Below are positions 34,881-64,000 of a stretch of DNA of 64,000 bases, piece by piece. This DNA comes from Mermis nigrescens (taxonomy: Eukaryota; Nematoda; Enoplea; Mermithida; Mermithidae). A model generated the notes under the pieces. That model made no database searches. It saw nothing but the letters and a program-made list of their open reading frames with translations, and had not been told where the DNA came from. Location of the stretch: assembly GCA_036768485.1 (NCBI GenBank), contig JAVLUZ010000143.1:186001-250000 (forward strand), read 5' to 3'. The number at the start of each line of letters is the position of its first letter. Position 1 is the stretch's first letter. A program made the translations under genes and the position numbers.

Positions 34881-34940
34881 GCGCGGAGTCGAACTCCGTA
34901 TCTCGCTTTGCAGTGAATAATACCGCTAAACTACTTCGGG
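34881..34940 (-). other. tRNA-like Pol III promoter segment (possible SINE head)
   Basis: On the minus strand, TAGTTTAGCGGT resembles an A box and GAGTTCGACTCCGC a B box (consensus GGTTCGANTCC), with spacing slightly shorter than in a tRNA. The anticodon stem does not pair well and no acceptor stem forms, so this is not an intact tRNA. A tRNA-derived SINE or tRNA pseudogene is the better guess. Confidence 0.35.
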
Positions 34941-35112
34941 AAGCGGCGGCGAAGTTTAAACTGATGTATACCTCAATGTACAATCAGCTAATCAGTTGAT
35001 GCGCGCGCAAGGCGTGGCGTAAAAAACTTTTCTTTGCTCATTGGCTGGATTGTTAATACTTTCAGATCACCGTTCTGTAAAAAAATCTCAAGAATTTTGA
35101 AACGGCCGGTCA

Positions 35113-35613
35113 GTGTTGCCAACTGTGAGTTTTCATCTCAAAACATGCGTTCTTATTTAAGCTTTGAGAATTTTTTGGATTTCGTTTTTTCGTGAGGTTT
35201 TGTTTTTTTCAATGAATATTAGTTTTTGTTACATGCAATTTTCGATGGTTTTTGGCCAGAAAATGCGTGTTTTTCCCAAAATTCCTTTTTTAACCTGCAT
35301 GAATTCGCTCGGTGAACCAACTAACTTATTACTGTAACATCCGATTCTTTCATCGTTCGACCCGCCAGACCCATGAAAAAATTCGCTACCGACTCTGCGC
35401 CGATCGAGGGAAAATTGAGCGCTACCTACTTAAATCGAGATTCGAGTTGCTAAATGTCTGCTGGAAGCGAAAATTCTTACTTCGATTGTTGATGAAATTA
35501 ATTTTTCTAAAAAATTTTTCTGTTTGAATATTTAAACTTTTGACTGGCATTTTTGAGATTTTTGTAAGTTTTAAGTTTTTTAATGATTTTTTAGAGCCGG
35601 AGGTTGGCAACAC
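35113..35613. mobile_element. TIR element with GTGTTGCCAAC ends
   Basis: Perfect 11-bp inverted ends, GTGTTGCCAAC at the left and GTTGGCAACAC at the right. A fragment with the same left end (gccaaccgtgagttttttctc) lies near 37550 and one with a similar right end near 40250. No coding capacity, no clear flanking duplication. Confidence 0.65.
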
Positions 35614-35626
35614 AGCAGGCGGTACC

Positions 35627-35854
35627 TATAGTCTGTTCCATTTAACTTTGCAGTTTGCTTTTAAATTTTTCCGCAAGAATCAGGCTACAAAATTGGTTTA
35701 AAATGTTGATGCAGTAATGCGGCTGAGCAATAATATACGTCTCCATATGACACATTATACTGTAGAATATCATAATTACCGTATTAGTTTAAAAAACTTT
35801 TGTAATCACTTTAAATTTTTTTAAAAACCTCAAAATTAAATGAAACAGACTATA
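35627..35854. mobile_element. MITE related to family G, 228 bp
   Basis: TATAGTCTGTTCCATTTAA at the left and TTAAATGAAACAGACTATA at the right. The ends are shared with family G, but the interior is different, so this is a distinct subfamily using the same TIR. Confidence 0.8.
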
Positions 35855-37075
35855 TATTGTGTATCTTGCTAACCTGAAATACTGTATCACCGACACAGTG
35901 TTAGTGAAACATTTCTGTTTCTCAAAAATGCACAGTCAAATGAAATGAACTAAGCTCATTCATCGAATAACATAGATGTAGCGGATGTCGCAGTAAGGCA
36001 TTGGTTTTCCACGCGACTTCTGCACCAACTTAAAAAAATAAGCTTGTACCTATTTACACACTCCTGTTCTGTATACATAAGTATACAGTGCTCACAGAAT
36101 CTCTTTAACAGATTATTTATCAAATTAAAATAAATTGTCTCAATGCGCTATTCCCTAAAACTACTGCAATGTCAAATCAAACTTTTAGCAAGTCTGAATT
36201 GACAAACAGACAGGTATCATGTTTAAAGCACTGTAGCTGATGCTGATATGGCAAAAACGAATTTCTGCACAGTAGTTAGTCCGCCGAGCCGCCGATTTTT
36301 TCCACTTTTTGGTCTATTCTATTAGTCAACCAAAATTTTGGGAAATGGAAAAATTTTTGGGCTTGGTTGGCATTTGTGGAAATTTTTTGTAATGTTAGAT
36401 AGAATGCGTTTTAGAGAGGTAAAACTTCAAAAAATTTTTCGATTGATTTAATTCTTACCTTTGTTATTAATCTTTAAGCCGCGCCGCGCCAATTGCAGCA
36501 TTTTTATCGATGATCTGGTCTAGAATTTCTCTACGATTGAAAATCCTCATCTCCTGCACGGATTTTTTTATTTCTTATAGGAAAAATGTGTTTTTAGAGG
36601 GCTAAAATTTCAAAATTTTCTGGCGCTTCGCGCCATTTGATAAATTATAGTTTTTATTGTCATAAGCGACTTCAGTATTGGCTAAAATGTTATACTAAAG
36701 CAAAGAAATTAAAGTTTCAATAGAAATAGCGTATACTGAGCGTGATATTTCTAGTAGAGCGCGAAATTTTTATACAAAAAGTGCATCAAACACCGTTATT
36801 ACATGTGGGCATTCGTGTAGCTGGTTAACATATGTATTAACATAGTCATATTATAAGGGCGTAATTGTACAGTCGGTAGCATCTGGGGAATCGAGAGACA
36901 GGACAGTTGCTGGCAGGCGGATTCGAAACATGGACCATTTTCTCCAAAGTCCAGAACCATAAACAATCAAAGGAAAAAATTCGTATCGACTAACGCTGGT
37001 TAATTTCGATTAAGAATGCAAAGTATTCTTACGTTTTGCATTAGTTTACCAGCTGATTAGGCTTAGGCTTAGTAT

Positions 37076-37218
37076 CATGGACTGACCAAAATGTTGGTGA
37101 CAGCGTTTAAAGTAAGCCTGCGTAATGGGATGCGACGAGCGGAGCAAGCGACGCGAGTTGCATCCCATTACTAAGGCTAATTTTGAACGCTGGCACCAAT
37201 ATTTTGGTCAGTCACATG
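37076..37218. repeat. Large imperfect palindrome (foldback of about 143 bp)
   Basis: CATGGACTGACCAAAATGTTGG...GCGTAATGGGATGC is mirrored by GCATCCCATTACTAAGGCTAA...CCAATATTTTGGTCAGTCACATG around a centre rich in gacgagcggagcaagcgacg. It is preceded by TTAGGCTTAGGCTTAG. A partial arm recurs near 40575 (tgaccaaaatgttg). Confidence 0.75.
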
Positions 37219-38340
37219 AATCTACAGAAAAAATTCGAGCATTGCCTTATTTTTTTCGACTTGGCTTGAATCGAACCAGTTAGGTGGCAGCTTTCAACGT
37301 ATACTGCTTGCTTTATACGTACTTATAAGGTGGCTATCTTAATACATATGTGAACCAGCTACACCAATGCCTACATGTATACATAGGATTTTCTACTTAA
37401 AAAACACTGATTCACACGCGCTTTATTTTTAACGTTTTTAGACCTCCCAAAAAACGCAGAAAAATGGTGGAAAAAGTGGAAACAAATTTCGGGTCTGGTC
37501 TCTAATGTCAACCAAGTCGCTGGGAAAAAAAGGTGGTTCGAGTATTTTTGCCAACCGTGAGTTTTTTCTCAAAACGTGAGTTTTACTTAGCTTTAAGTTG
37601 CATTTGTTCATGAGTTTATTTGAGATTTTTTCTGAATTTGAGATTTTTAACTGAAATTGAGTTGGTTTTATGCGTCTTAAGACTGCACCCAAAATTTCCA
37701 AATTTGGAAAAAAATTGCTTGGTTTACATTCTGGAAAATTTTTGTAATGCGAAAATGCATTCTAGAAGGGTGAAATTCCAAAATTTTACAGCGCGAAGCG
37801 CCGGATTAATTCATTTTTAATGTTTTATTGAATTCTCGTCGCGCCGCGCCCATTGCAGCCTTTTTATCGATAACATGCTCTTGAACTTCACTATTATTGA
37901 AAGTCCTCATCTGAACGGATGTCGACAATTTTTGTAGTGCGAAAATGCGTTCTAGATAGCCAAAATTCTAAAATTTTCCTTGTTAGGTATTGATGTTTAG
38001 GCCGCGCTGCGCTGATCGCAGCTTTTGGCTAAACTTTACTATATGGTGTGAACGGAAAACTTGCAGATGTACGTGGAAAGGAACGATATTGATGGAAATG
38101 AGGAGGACATGCATAAAGAGAGTGCGGAAAAAATTTTTATGAAAATTACGAAAAAATAACTTTTATTTTACGAAAAAAAATTTTGTTGGAAAATTTTTAA
38201 ATTTGAAAAAAACAATTTTCGCATGTTCTTCCTGCCTACATAATGTGAAAATTCAAGTTTCTGCTTAAATGACGCTTAGGCTTAGGCTTAGTTTATCTGA
38301 GAAGGTGTTTTCGGCTGCTTTGGTCGAGGTCGCCTCCCGC

Positions 38341-38434
38341 TTAGGTCGAGGTATAGATGCTTAGGTCAACGTATAGATGCTTAGGTCGATGTATAGATGC
38401 TCAGGTCGATGTATAGATGCTTAGGTCGACCTAA
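38341..38434 (+). repeat. 20-bp tandem repeat, 4.5 copies
   Basis: Unit TTAGGTCGAYGTATAGATGC with few changes, closing in the palindrome TTAGGTCGACCTAA. No coding content. Confidence 0.9.
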
Positions 38435-41400
38435 GTTGGGTACATGTTATTCTGCATTCCACTGTTTGAATCTTCAAATGGTTGGAACTTTAAGATAATC
38501 CAAAAATGCTGTTTGAATCGTATTTAAGTAGAAATCTTTAACCGGATGTAAACAATGCTAAAAATAGTGAAATTAAAAAAAATTTCTTGAAAATTTGGGC
38601 AAAAAATTACAAAAAATTTTTCTTTAATCTTGGTTTCCACGCAGTATAACTTAATTTTTTGTAATCTGCGACCTTGAAAATGGCAGGAAAATATTAATTA
38701 GTAAAAATTGGAAACCTTTGATACAGTGCTAAAATTCCTTAAAGTGGCTCAAAATGGTGAATATCGAAGTATGATGTTTGAAGTACTGTAACTCTGTGAG
38801 TTTTGTATGGATTTGGTTTATTATTTTTTTCCGCGTCTTTTAGTGACACAAAGTATCCTTTTTGCGCAATTGTATGGCAGTTCTGCCGGAATGGCACAAA
38901 ATCGGTGCACACCATATTCTTCAAAAACTCCCAGCTTTTTTATCGACAGCTTGCTTTAGAACCCTATGATTAAAAATTATTATCTTCTGCACGCACGGAT
39001 TTTCGGACAATTTTTATAATGCATAAATGCGTTTTTGAGGCAAAATTTCAAAGGTAAATAATCGAGACTTTCTGGCGTTTAGCACTATTTCGATAAATTA
39101 TTGAGTTTTTATACTTTCATGAGACTCCGGAAATCGGCTGAAGTACACTATTGAAATTCTGAAAACGTAGTTTTTTTTAGCAGAGAGAACATATAACTGA
39201 TCGTTATATTCATTGTAGATACACTAAATTTACAATAACAAAATGCTCAAAAACCCATTTTGGGTCTCGCCATTTTATGTCAGATGGACTTTCTGAAAAA
39301 ACAACGTTTTTTAACGTGAGTGCTCAATTTTTGAGGGTTTTTTAGGCCCCCCAAAAATGTGAATTAAAATTTGAAATGTGGAAAAAAAATTTGGGTATGG
39401 TTCACGTGGACCAAATCGCTAGGAAAACAATAGTGTTTTTGACTCAAAACGGCACTTATTCACTTTAGGCCCCGCCGAAATTTTTCAAGTAAAATACAGA
39501 CAATTGCGACACAATATGTTAAAAAGTGATCACTGGTCACATGACTGCAAGGCGCTGTGTCGGATCTTATAAAATTTTTGAGGGGCTGAAAAATTTCTAA
39601 TTTTTTCGCCCGCTGAATTTTTTCCAAGTTTTTCAACATTAGACAGTTGCTACCAATGTCTTAGGCTTAGACTTGGTATCTGCATTCACATTGACGCCAG
39701 CCCCCATGTCTGGCACCAATCTGAATTCTAAAGCAGTCCCACAACCTTTGCTAATTTGTTTTCGTAAGCGCGATGCCTTTCACCACATATTAGATCAAAT
39801 TTCCACTCTCTATCCCGTTTTCCAGCCTTTTATGTTGTTTGTGACATAGGCGTAACCAAGAGCGAGAAGTCTGAGGATCAAAACCCGGCAACTGAAAGTT
39901 ATTTTCTCCATCGAAAAAGGAAAAAAAGCCCTGTATATACCCTAATGGTGTTGAACTTAGACAAAGTTTGGCGGGTTTTAGAGTGAATAAGTACTCAACA
40001 AATACCTAAAAAGATGCAAAAAACGCAAGTTTTTTTTCATAAAATCGAGGACTCGATAGCTCGAGCTCAGTGCCAAGTTAGGTAAGTAACATTTATTTGC
40101 ATTTCTTGCCTATTTAAATCGAGATTTGAACTGCTAAATGTCTGATCAAAGCGAAAATTCTTGCTTCGATGTTTAAAAAAATTAATTTAAAAAAAAACTT
40201 TTGACTGGAATCTTGGACTTTTTGTATGTTTTGGATTTTTTACAGCTGGAGATTAGCAACCCTGGAGCAGAGCTCACTATCTTTTTTCCCATGATTTGGT
40301 TGACGTTATAGATTAGCCAGGCCCAGAATTTTTTTCGCATTCTCCACTTTTTTCCATATTTGTGGGTCTAAAATATTTGCGCTTCACACCTTTTCTACGT
40401 TTTCGCATGCGCTGATTTCATCAGTGACATTTTTAAATAGCGTTATCAAATACATAAGCGAGTAGGACAAATGCGATTTGAGGAACACTCGAATTACATG
40501 TTAATTTATTTGATGCTTTATTCTGTGAGATTATATACCTATTTATTAGGCTTAGGCTTGCATTCATGTCTGACCAAAATGTTGTGCCAGCGTTTGCATG
40601 CAGAAAACATAGCAAAGCATAGAATATCAAAAATCAATCCTGGCTTCTATTTTTGCATTTGCTAAGCCTAAACAGGATAGAAAGATCAAGCACCCCGAAA
40701 GATTACTCTCTGAAGAAATATTAGCCAAAATAATATGCAAAACTGATATTACGGTAGCTACGTTTTTTGCATGTATCGGGTGCTGCGCTTAGACGTTTGT
40801 TTACCTACGCATGTTGATACATTTTGTGTATAAAAATTTTATGCTGTACTAGGAATATCACGATCAGTAATACCTCCGTTAATTCTGTTAAAAAATGATT
40901 TTCCTACATTTAAAAAAGAATTTTAGCCAGTTTCTGAAGTCGTTTTTGACAGTAAAACTCAAAAATTTATCAAAATGGTTATGTACGTATATAGGTTATG
41001 TTATGCAGCTAATTATCATATTATTTATTATTATATACTTATTTTTATTATTATTTATATTTAAGTGAAAAAATTTTTTTGGCCTCCCACATCGTCCTGT
41101 ACTGTTTGATTAAAAATTTAGACAAAAATTTTTTTCTGAAATTTGTTTTACGTCCACGACGCAAAAGATTTACCTTAATACGATTTTTGTTAAAGAGCTT
41201 GCTTTTTCAGCCTTTAAAGGCCCCTCTATATCTTCTGTTTAGCAGAGAAATTCTGCTACCAAGCCTAAGAAACGGCTGGCTGCTAACCCCACAACTTCTC
41301 AACTTTTGGTTCCTAACATGAATAGCTGCCAATTTTTATATTTCCTTATCAGCTAGATTTTCGACCTATCGTTCTCTAGTGATTGTATAGGTAGGTATGC

Positions 41401-41580
41401 AGGTACTGCCTATTTTGATCTTATTTTTACCGTTGCAGCAATTTAATTTGTACATTTCCAACCCGAAGTCGTTACTGATCAGTCTGACACGACTCATGTA
41501 TTGATATCATATTATCTAGATTTTGCATTGCTTGTACAATTCTGAAGTTCGCAGTTTGTGTGCCTCTGTAAACTTGAAGA

Positions 41581-59559
<17,979 letters not shown>

Positions 59560-59710
59560 TTTTACCTATTTTCTGTACCCGTTTGTCTTGTGATTCGTTG
59601 TTCATAGTTGGTGAATTTTTTCGTTTCGAATAGAAAACACCTCTAAAACTACGTAAGAAATTCACAGCTTCAATCTTCGTGCGAAAAAGTTACATAGGCT
59701 TCATAGACTG

Positions 59711-60009
59711 ATTATACAGTATGGGAATTCTGGGGGAGGGTAAACTTTTAACTACGTTGTTCAGGCCCTAAAATGGTGGGTATGCGTCGAAAACATCGTC
59801 TTTTGTCGTTTCTAACGATGCTCTATCTACCTAGAAAGTAAAACCGAAGAATTTTGTAGAAAAATCGGATAAATTGACCGATGTATATGGCGGCCGACAA
59901 TTTCACACTTCCGAGCAAATGGATAGCTAAAAAACATCGCCTACGAAATTTCTGTAAGCTTTCGAAAAATCGCGAATTCTATAAGGTGAAACCCTTAGAT
60001 CATGTATGG
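59711..60009 (+). mobile_element. Family B MITE, diverged
   Basis: Has cagtatgggaattctggggg, aaaacatcgtcttttgtcg and cgatgctctatctacctag, and ends TTAGATCATGTATG. Left boundary approximate. Confidence 0.65.
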
Positions 60010-60028
60010 TGATGGTAATCCAAAGATG

Positions 60029-60240
60029 CACAGCATGGGTGGGTAGCGCCCAAATTCTTGGGGGTACAAGATTTTAAAGGTCAAAAAATGGTGGTATAAT
60101 GAAAAAAGCACCATATTTTAACCTTTCTCATCGTGCACTATCCATTGACATCAAAAAATTGCGAATTTCAAAAATTGAATCCTGGGTATTGGATTTTTCT
60201 GGGGTTGCATCTCCACACAAACCCCCCACCTACGTCCACG
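60029..60240 (+). mobile_element. Family A MITE, diverged
   Basis: Starts near CATGGGTGGGTAGCGCCC and has the ctcatcgtgcactatcc signature and the ccccccacctacg terminus region. No clear duplication. Confidence 0.6.
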
Positions 60241-60660
60241 TGAGCTGGTCAGAAATAGGCGCGTATGTGGGAGGTCTGGGGTGTCTAAACCACCAGAATG
60301 GAAAATGAAAGCCTAAAATGGATGAAAATTGAAAATTTTCTTCAACAAAAATGTTTAAACTTGATGAAAAACTGGAGTAACATAGTTTAAACTCTATTTT
60401 AGCATGAATACCAGTTTTTGAGGTAAAAAAGCTAATTTGTACTCTCCCAGATCGGTCAGCATCTATGGTCATGAGGATCATTAGTTAACGGGCTTTTGTG
60501 GACCACAATGACCTTAAAAATTGGTAAAAAAGCTGAAATGGCATCAAAACTTGTTGATTCTTAGTTCTTGCTTGGTCAATTTTAAGCATTTCACCTACTT
60601 TTGGCCCTCATTTAGCCATATTCCCAGAAAACTGTCTTCTTTCATTTTGAATCGTATGTC

Positions 60661-60832
60661 TATAGTCCGTTTCACACAAGTTTGGGCATAAATTTTTGAA
60701 GCTGTCCGACAATAAGCCGACAGATTGCGATAGTAGCATTGATTTGATATATAATTATCGTGAATCGTGATCCGTCAGCTTACTTTCGAAAAACTCTTAA
60801 AACTTATGCACAAACTTATATGAAAAAGACTG
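60661..60832 (+). mobile_element. Family G MITE
   Basis: TATAGTCCGTTTCACACAAG at the left and a degraded TATATGAAAAAGACTG at the right. The interior ataagccgacagattgcgat matches other copies. Confidence 0.75.
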
Positions 60833-61560
60833 CCGTTGTGATAACAAATTAATGTCATCAGCTTTACTCCATACAAATATGAGATTAGCAGCAGTAACAA
60901 TATTTTTGCAAGCAGATTGTACATAGTACTTAAGGTGGTAACTACACGCACATGAATGTCGAAAGTTTATTCTATTTTCCACAGTGATGATAGCATTAAA
61001 TAGAATGTAATAATACATGACAAGCAATGCAAAAACAACATTTTATTGAGGAAAACGATGCCATTTTCGTCTTGTTGTGAAAAACAATAAAATCAACTGG
61101 AAATTTTTTGTAAAGTAGGGCTGTTTTAAAGCAACCGAAGAATAACTTGACTTTTTGTATGTACAATCGGTTTAAGGATCAGGTTTTTTATCAGAACTAG
61201 AAGTAAGACGACCGAGTTGCTTCAAATAATGTTAAAAACAGCAGCAAATCTTATCACAGCCAGAAGTAAAACGACCAAGTGACTTCAAATCAACTTTGAA
61301 AACAGCAATGAAACTTTAAAATAGATAATTCACTTAAATATTTCTTATCAGAACCAGAATCAGAACAACAAAGTTGAAATCAATACGAAAACATATCAAC
61401 GAAACTTTAAAATAAATAATTTATTCAATATAACAGCTAAGCTAGCCCAACAGTTTAGGGGGACATCTTTTATTTTCTGAGAAACAAATGCCTGAAAAAG
61501 TATTGTTGAAAATTAATAATTTTTTAATCTTAGGACCTTTAAGGACTAATACCTTCTGTG

Positions 61561-61714
61561 CACACATGGGCGTGGGGGTTCGGGATTTACAGCCCAGAAT
61601 CGGAACTTCCTCCTCCACAAAAACAAATTACCTCCAGAATTAAATTTTTGGCATGTTTTTTGGTATTTTAGCCGGTTTTGACCCCCCCCAGAATTCGGCT
61701 GCTGCCCATGTGTG
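61561..61714 (-). mobile_element. Short family A MITE
   Basis: CACACATGGGCGTGGGGG at the left and GCTGCTGCCCATGTGTG at the right form a good TIR. The interior is shortened to 154 bp. The flanks do not match as a duplication. Confidence 0.65.
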
Positions 61715-62049
61715 CATCTCAATTCCCTTCGATCACGTCCCTGTATTTTATGATTCTAAACAGCTTCTAAACAAGGGCAGAAATATGTTTACGTGACACG
61801 ATTGCTCGTATTCAGTATTTTTCGATTCTGTTTTTTTTCTTCTTTGCTGAATAAAATTATGTTTTAACGTTCTGGAAGGTTAAGAAGACTTAATATACGA
61901 GTAAAACCAAGCGAGATTACACGTTTTCATTGCTGATACAACATTTAAGCTTACCGACTCGTGAGACAGAAAACATATGAACCTACATGAAAAATATTTG
62001 GCATCTTGCCGCTGCGTTACTCCATGCTTATTAAAAATTATGAAGTAAT

Positions 62050-62450
62050 TAACAAACAGAAATTGAAAAAATTGGGTGAACAAAATATTGTGGAAAATTG
62101 AGTAATGGCATGAAGCGTAGAAAATTTGACACTTCTGAGCCGAAAGTTAGCTAAAAACGTTTGAAACAATGCTTTTCGTGCGATTTTCTTGGAAATCAAC
62201 AATTTTAGGTGTCACTACAACCATTTAGTGGGGGTCAGTAGTCATTTTGGGAGTCTAAACCGCACATAGACGTGGTGACCCTACCCCGAGAATCCGATGG
62301 ATCTTACAAAAATCGATAGACCCTCAAAATAAACGTTTTGGTGCTATTTTTGGCAATTTCTCCCCATCAGACTTCCCCAGAATTTGACTGCTGCTTATCT
62401 GTGGTCTAAACCACCGAACTCAGATCACTTATAGTCCAGATCAGGGATGC
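62050..62450 (+). mobile_element. Family B remnant split by a family A MITE
   Basis: Family B sequence (atggcatgaagcgtagaaaatttgacac, gttagctaaaaacg) is interrupted at gtctaaac by the element at 62261-62403. Confidence 0.55.
62261..62403 (-). mobile_element. Family A MITE, 143 bp, TSD GTCTAAAC
   Basis: CGCACATAGACGTGG at the left and CTGCTGCTTATCTGTG at the right, with a perfect GTCTAAAC on each side (62253-62260 and 62404-62411). Confidence 0.75.
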
Positions 62451-63009
62451 TCCCCCGCAGTCAAGTGACGTTTGTAGCAAAATATACGATGCGATTAGCA
62501 TAGAACCTTTACGTTTTTCTTGTACATTCATGATCACGACGAGTAATATTTGCTGATCGCTCTGAGTTCAGATTGTTTGAGAATATTGGTGTCCTCGGTC
62601 ACGTCCGACGGCAAACAGCACTGAAGCAAGAAGTTGACCAATGGAGGCGCCAACGGCGCACCAAAACGAGTAGCCAAAGGCATCCTAAATTTGGAAGGTA
62701 GATTTTGCATGCGTTATTTGGAAGGATAAATATATGAGACTAAAGGAGATTGAATGAGACTTTGAGAAATTAGAACTAAGTATTTGAAAATGATTTTCTA
62801 AAGAAGAAATGCTTCGTAGCTACGAAAGTTATGATCGCTTAGCTTCTTTTCACACACCGATCAATTATTTCAAGATTGAAAAAGTGATGAATGTTCTCCA
62901 TTGCCAGTGTGACAAGGACATGGAGGTAGAGAGACCATGGTCACCCCTGAAATCTTTACGCCCCTCAAGAAATTTTTTCACCCCTCCTTCCCAGAATTTT
63001 TGATTTTCA

Positions 63010-63285
63010 AAACAAATCGTAGAAAAAATGTCATTTTAAGTGTTTTTAGCGATCTTTTTGTGCAAAAGTAACAACATTTTTGACATTTCGAGCCACATAT
63101 TCGTTTTAAAACTATAATTTTTTTACTTTTACGAAATTTTTTATATTTTTATGTTATAGAGAAAAATAGCATCGTCAGAAACGCCTAAAAAGTTTTTGAC
63201 GCATATCCGTCGTTTTAAGCCCAAAAATGCAATTAAGAACAAATTTTTGGTCTCATCTCAGATTCTATACCGTGCATGCATAGTA
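63010..63285 (-). mobile_element. Family B MITE, minus orientation
   Basis: Inverted family B landmarks in order: tagcgatctttttgtgcaaa, agcatcgtcagaaacgcc, tttttgacgcatatccg and ccgtgcatgcatag. The GC hairpin is degraded here. Confidence 0.6.
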
Positions 63286-63399
63286 TAGACCCATGAGAAT
63301 TCGGAAAAACACGCAGAACGGTAGACCCCCAGAGTAAGTTTTTAGCACTTTTTCGCGATTTCGTTAAATCCAGACGTTACGTATTCTCAGGGAATTTGG

Positions 63400-63765
63400 G
63401 AAGTTTTGACCCTCCCAGAATGGCTACTGACCCCCACGAAATGGCTAAAGCGACCCCAGAATTGTCGATTGTTCACATAAGTAAAAAGTTTGCCTTTTAA
63501 GCGTTTTTAGCTCATTTTTGGCTCAAAAGTCTCAAACTTTCGGCGTTTCGCGCCAATATACATTTTTTGACTATATTTCAAGTTTACTCGATTTTTTCGA
63601 ATTTTTTTGTGATTTTTTGTTTTATGTTATAAAGAACGAGCATAGTCCGGAAAGTCAAAAGACAGTATTTTTGGCGAGTAACCATCGTTACTTTTGGCCA
63701 AAAAGGCACTTTTGAAAATTTTTGGGCTCTACCCTCCGAAGAATTCTTAAGTTGAACATGTATGA
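63400..63765 (-). mobile_element. Family B MITE, minus orientation
   Basis: Inverted family B landmarks: aaaaagtttgccttttaagcg, the hairpin ttcggcgtttcgcgccaa near 63540, gactatatttcaa, gttataaagaacgagcatag, and the terminus aagttgaacatgtatgatcc. Confidence 0.65.
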
Positions 63766-64000
63766 TCCAGATCCCCAAAAATTTGGTTGTTGTCCATGTA
63801 TGGTGGACAACTCATTCGTTCTTGTACATATTATCGAAGAAGTCGCTAGTAAGCGCCTATAGAAGCGATTACTGCAATCTCAGAAGGAAGCATGCTTTTA
63901 AATTTATTGGAGAGAACGTTATTTCAAAGTATTTTTAGTCTTATTTCGATAGTCATATTCTCCTGTTGCACATTGTAATAACACGACTCGAGTCCAGCCC

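Larger units (their letters stand above)
34104..41580. other. Intergenic DNA with decayed repeats
   Basis: No exon recognised. Besides the elements listed separately it holds a pair of related segments (35425-35610 and 40110-40265, both with atcgagatt and gctaaatgtctg), a pair with gcgccgcgcc and tttttatcgat (36480 and 37842), the perfect hairpin GGCGCTTCGCGCC at 36622-36634 and its variant near 37789, and taggtacc-rich low complexity near 34330-34380. The region just before 41581 should contain the DCAF13 promoter; no core motif stands out. Confidence 0.45.
59560..64000. other. Downstream intergenic DNA, mostly MITE debris
   Basis: No confident gene. Beyond the elements listed separately, 60833-61560 and 61715-62050 show nothing recognisable. 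Two short open frames ending at donor-like sites (62531-62697 and 62809-62925) are possible but unsupported exon fragments. Confidence 0.4.

Noticed and set aside
34881..34940. Functional tRNA gene
   Set aside because: The anticodon and acceptor stems do not pair.
37057..37072. TTAGGC repeats as an interstitial telomere
   Set aside because: Only about 2.5 units, recurring beside a palindromic repeat, so they are better explained as part of that repeat.

Overview
The window is nuclear DNA from a repeat-rich, intron-bearing animal, most likely an arthropod or other invertebrate; the species cannot be fixed from sequence alone. The evidence is AT-rich intergenic DNA, short exons with GT-AG introns, two LINE retrotransposons, an internally deleted hAT transposon and dozens of short terminal-inverted-repeat (TIR) elements. 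There is no sign of operons or prokaryotic gene packing.

Two cellular genes are supported. The clear one is DCAF13 (yeast SOF1), rebuilt here as eleven coding exons from 41581 to 59559 on the + strand. The joined frame is 445 codons, the length I know for the human protein, and carries a WD40 propeller plus a C-terminal Sof1 domain. Its last intron is GC-AG, and its exon 2/3 junction cannot be joined canonically without adding or losing residues. The second is a weaker two-exon model (26732-27205 and 33861-34103) for a single-pass membrane protein that I do not recognise.

From 1 to 26.7 kb there is no recognisable host gene. This part holds a 1.7 kb hAT element inserted in a 17-bp satellite (9.8-11.8 kb), a hairpin cluster and a 330-bp tandem repeat (14.6-15.8 kb), a 2-kb foldback element whose arms are 15-bp satellite arrays (15.8-17.8 kb), a 661-bp TIR element, a 475-480-bp tandem repeat (18.8-20.2 kb) and a decayed LINE (21.2-24.1 kb) split by two DNA elements. 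From 26.7 to 34.1 kb lie the membrane-protein exons, with a second LINE (minus strand) inserted into an older MITE between them. From 34.1 to 41.6 kb is gene-free repeat DNA. From 41.6 to 59.6 kb is DCAF13, its introns filled with nested MITEs. From 59.6 to 64 kb is more MITE debris.

Recurrent families are named here by letter. A: TIR like CATAGGTGGGCAGC. B: CATACATGCACAGCATGG. C: CATACATGCAY, internal AGCCAGACAGGTA. D: CATACATGTAACGGCTCG. E: TAGAGCTGTACCGGGGCC. F: CAGGCCCTTAGCTAAGA. G: TATAGTCTGTTTCACATAA. Families A, B, C and E, and possibly F, leave 8-bp target duplications, as hAT-type transposition does. Many copies of several families carry the same short GC-rich hairpin (GGCGCGAAGCGCC). 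The nesting order can be read from the duplications.
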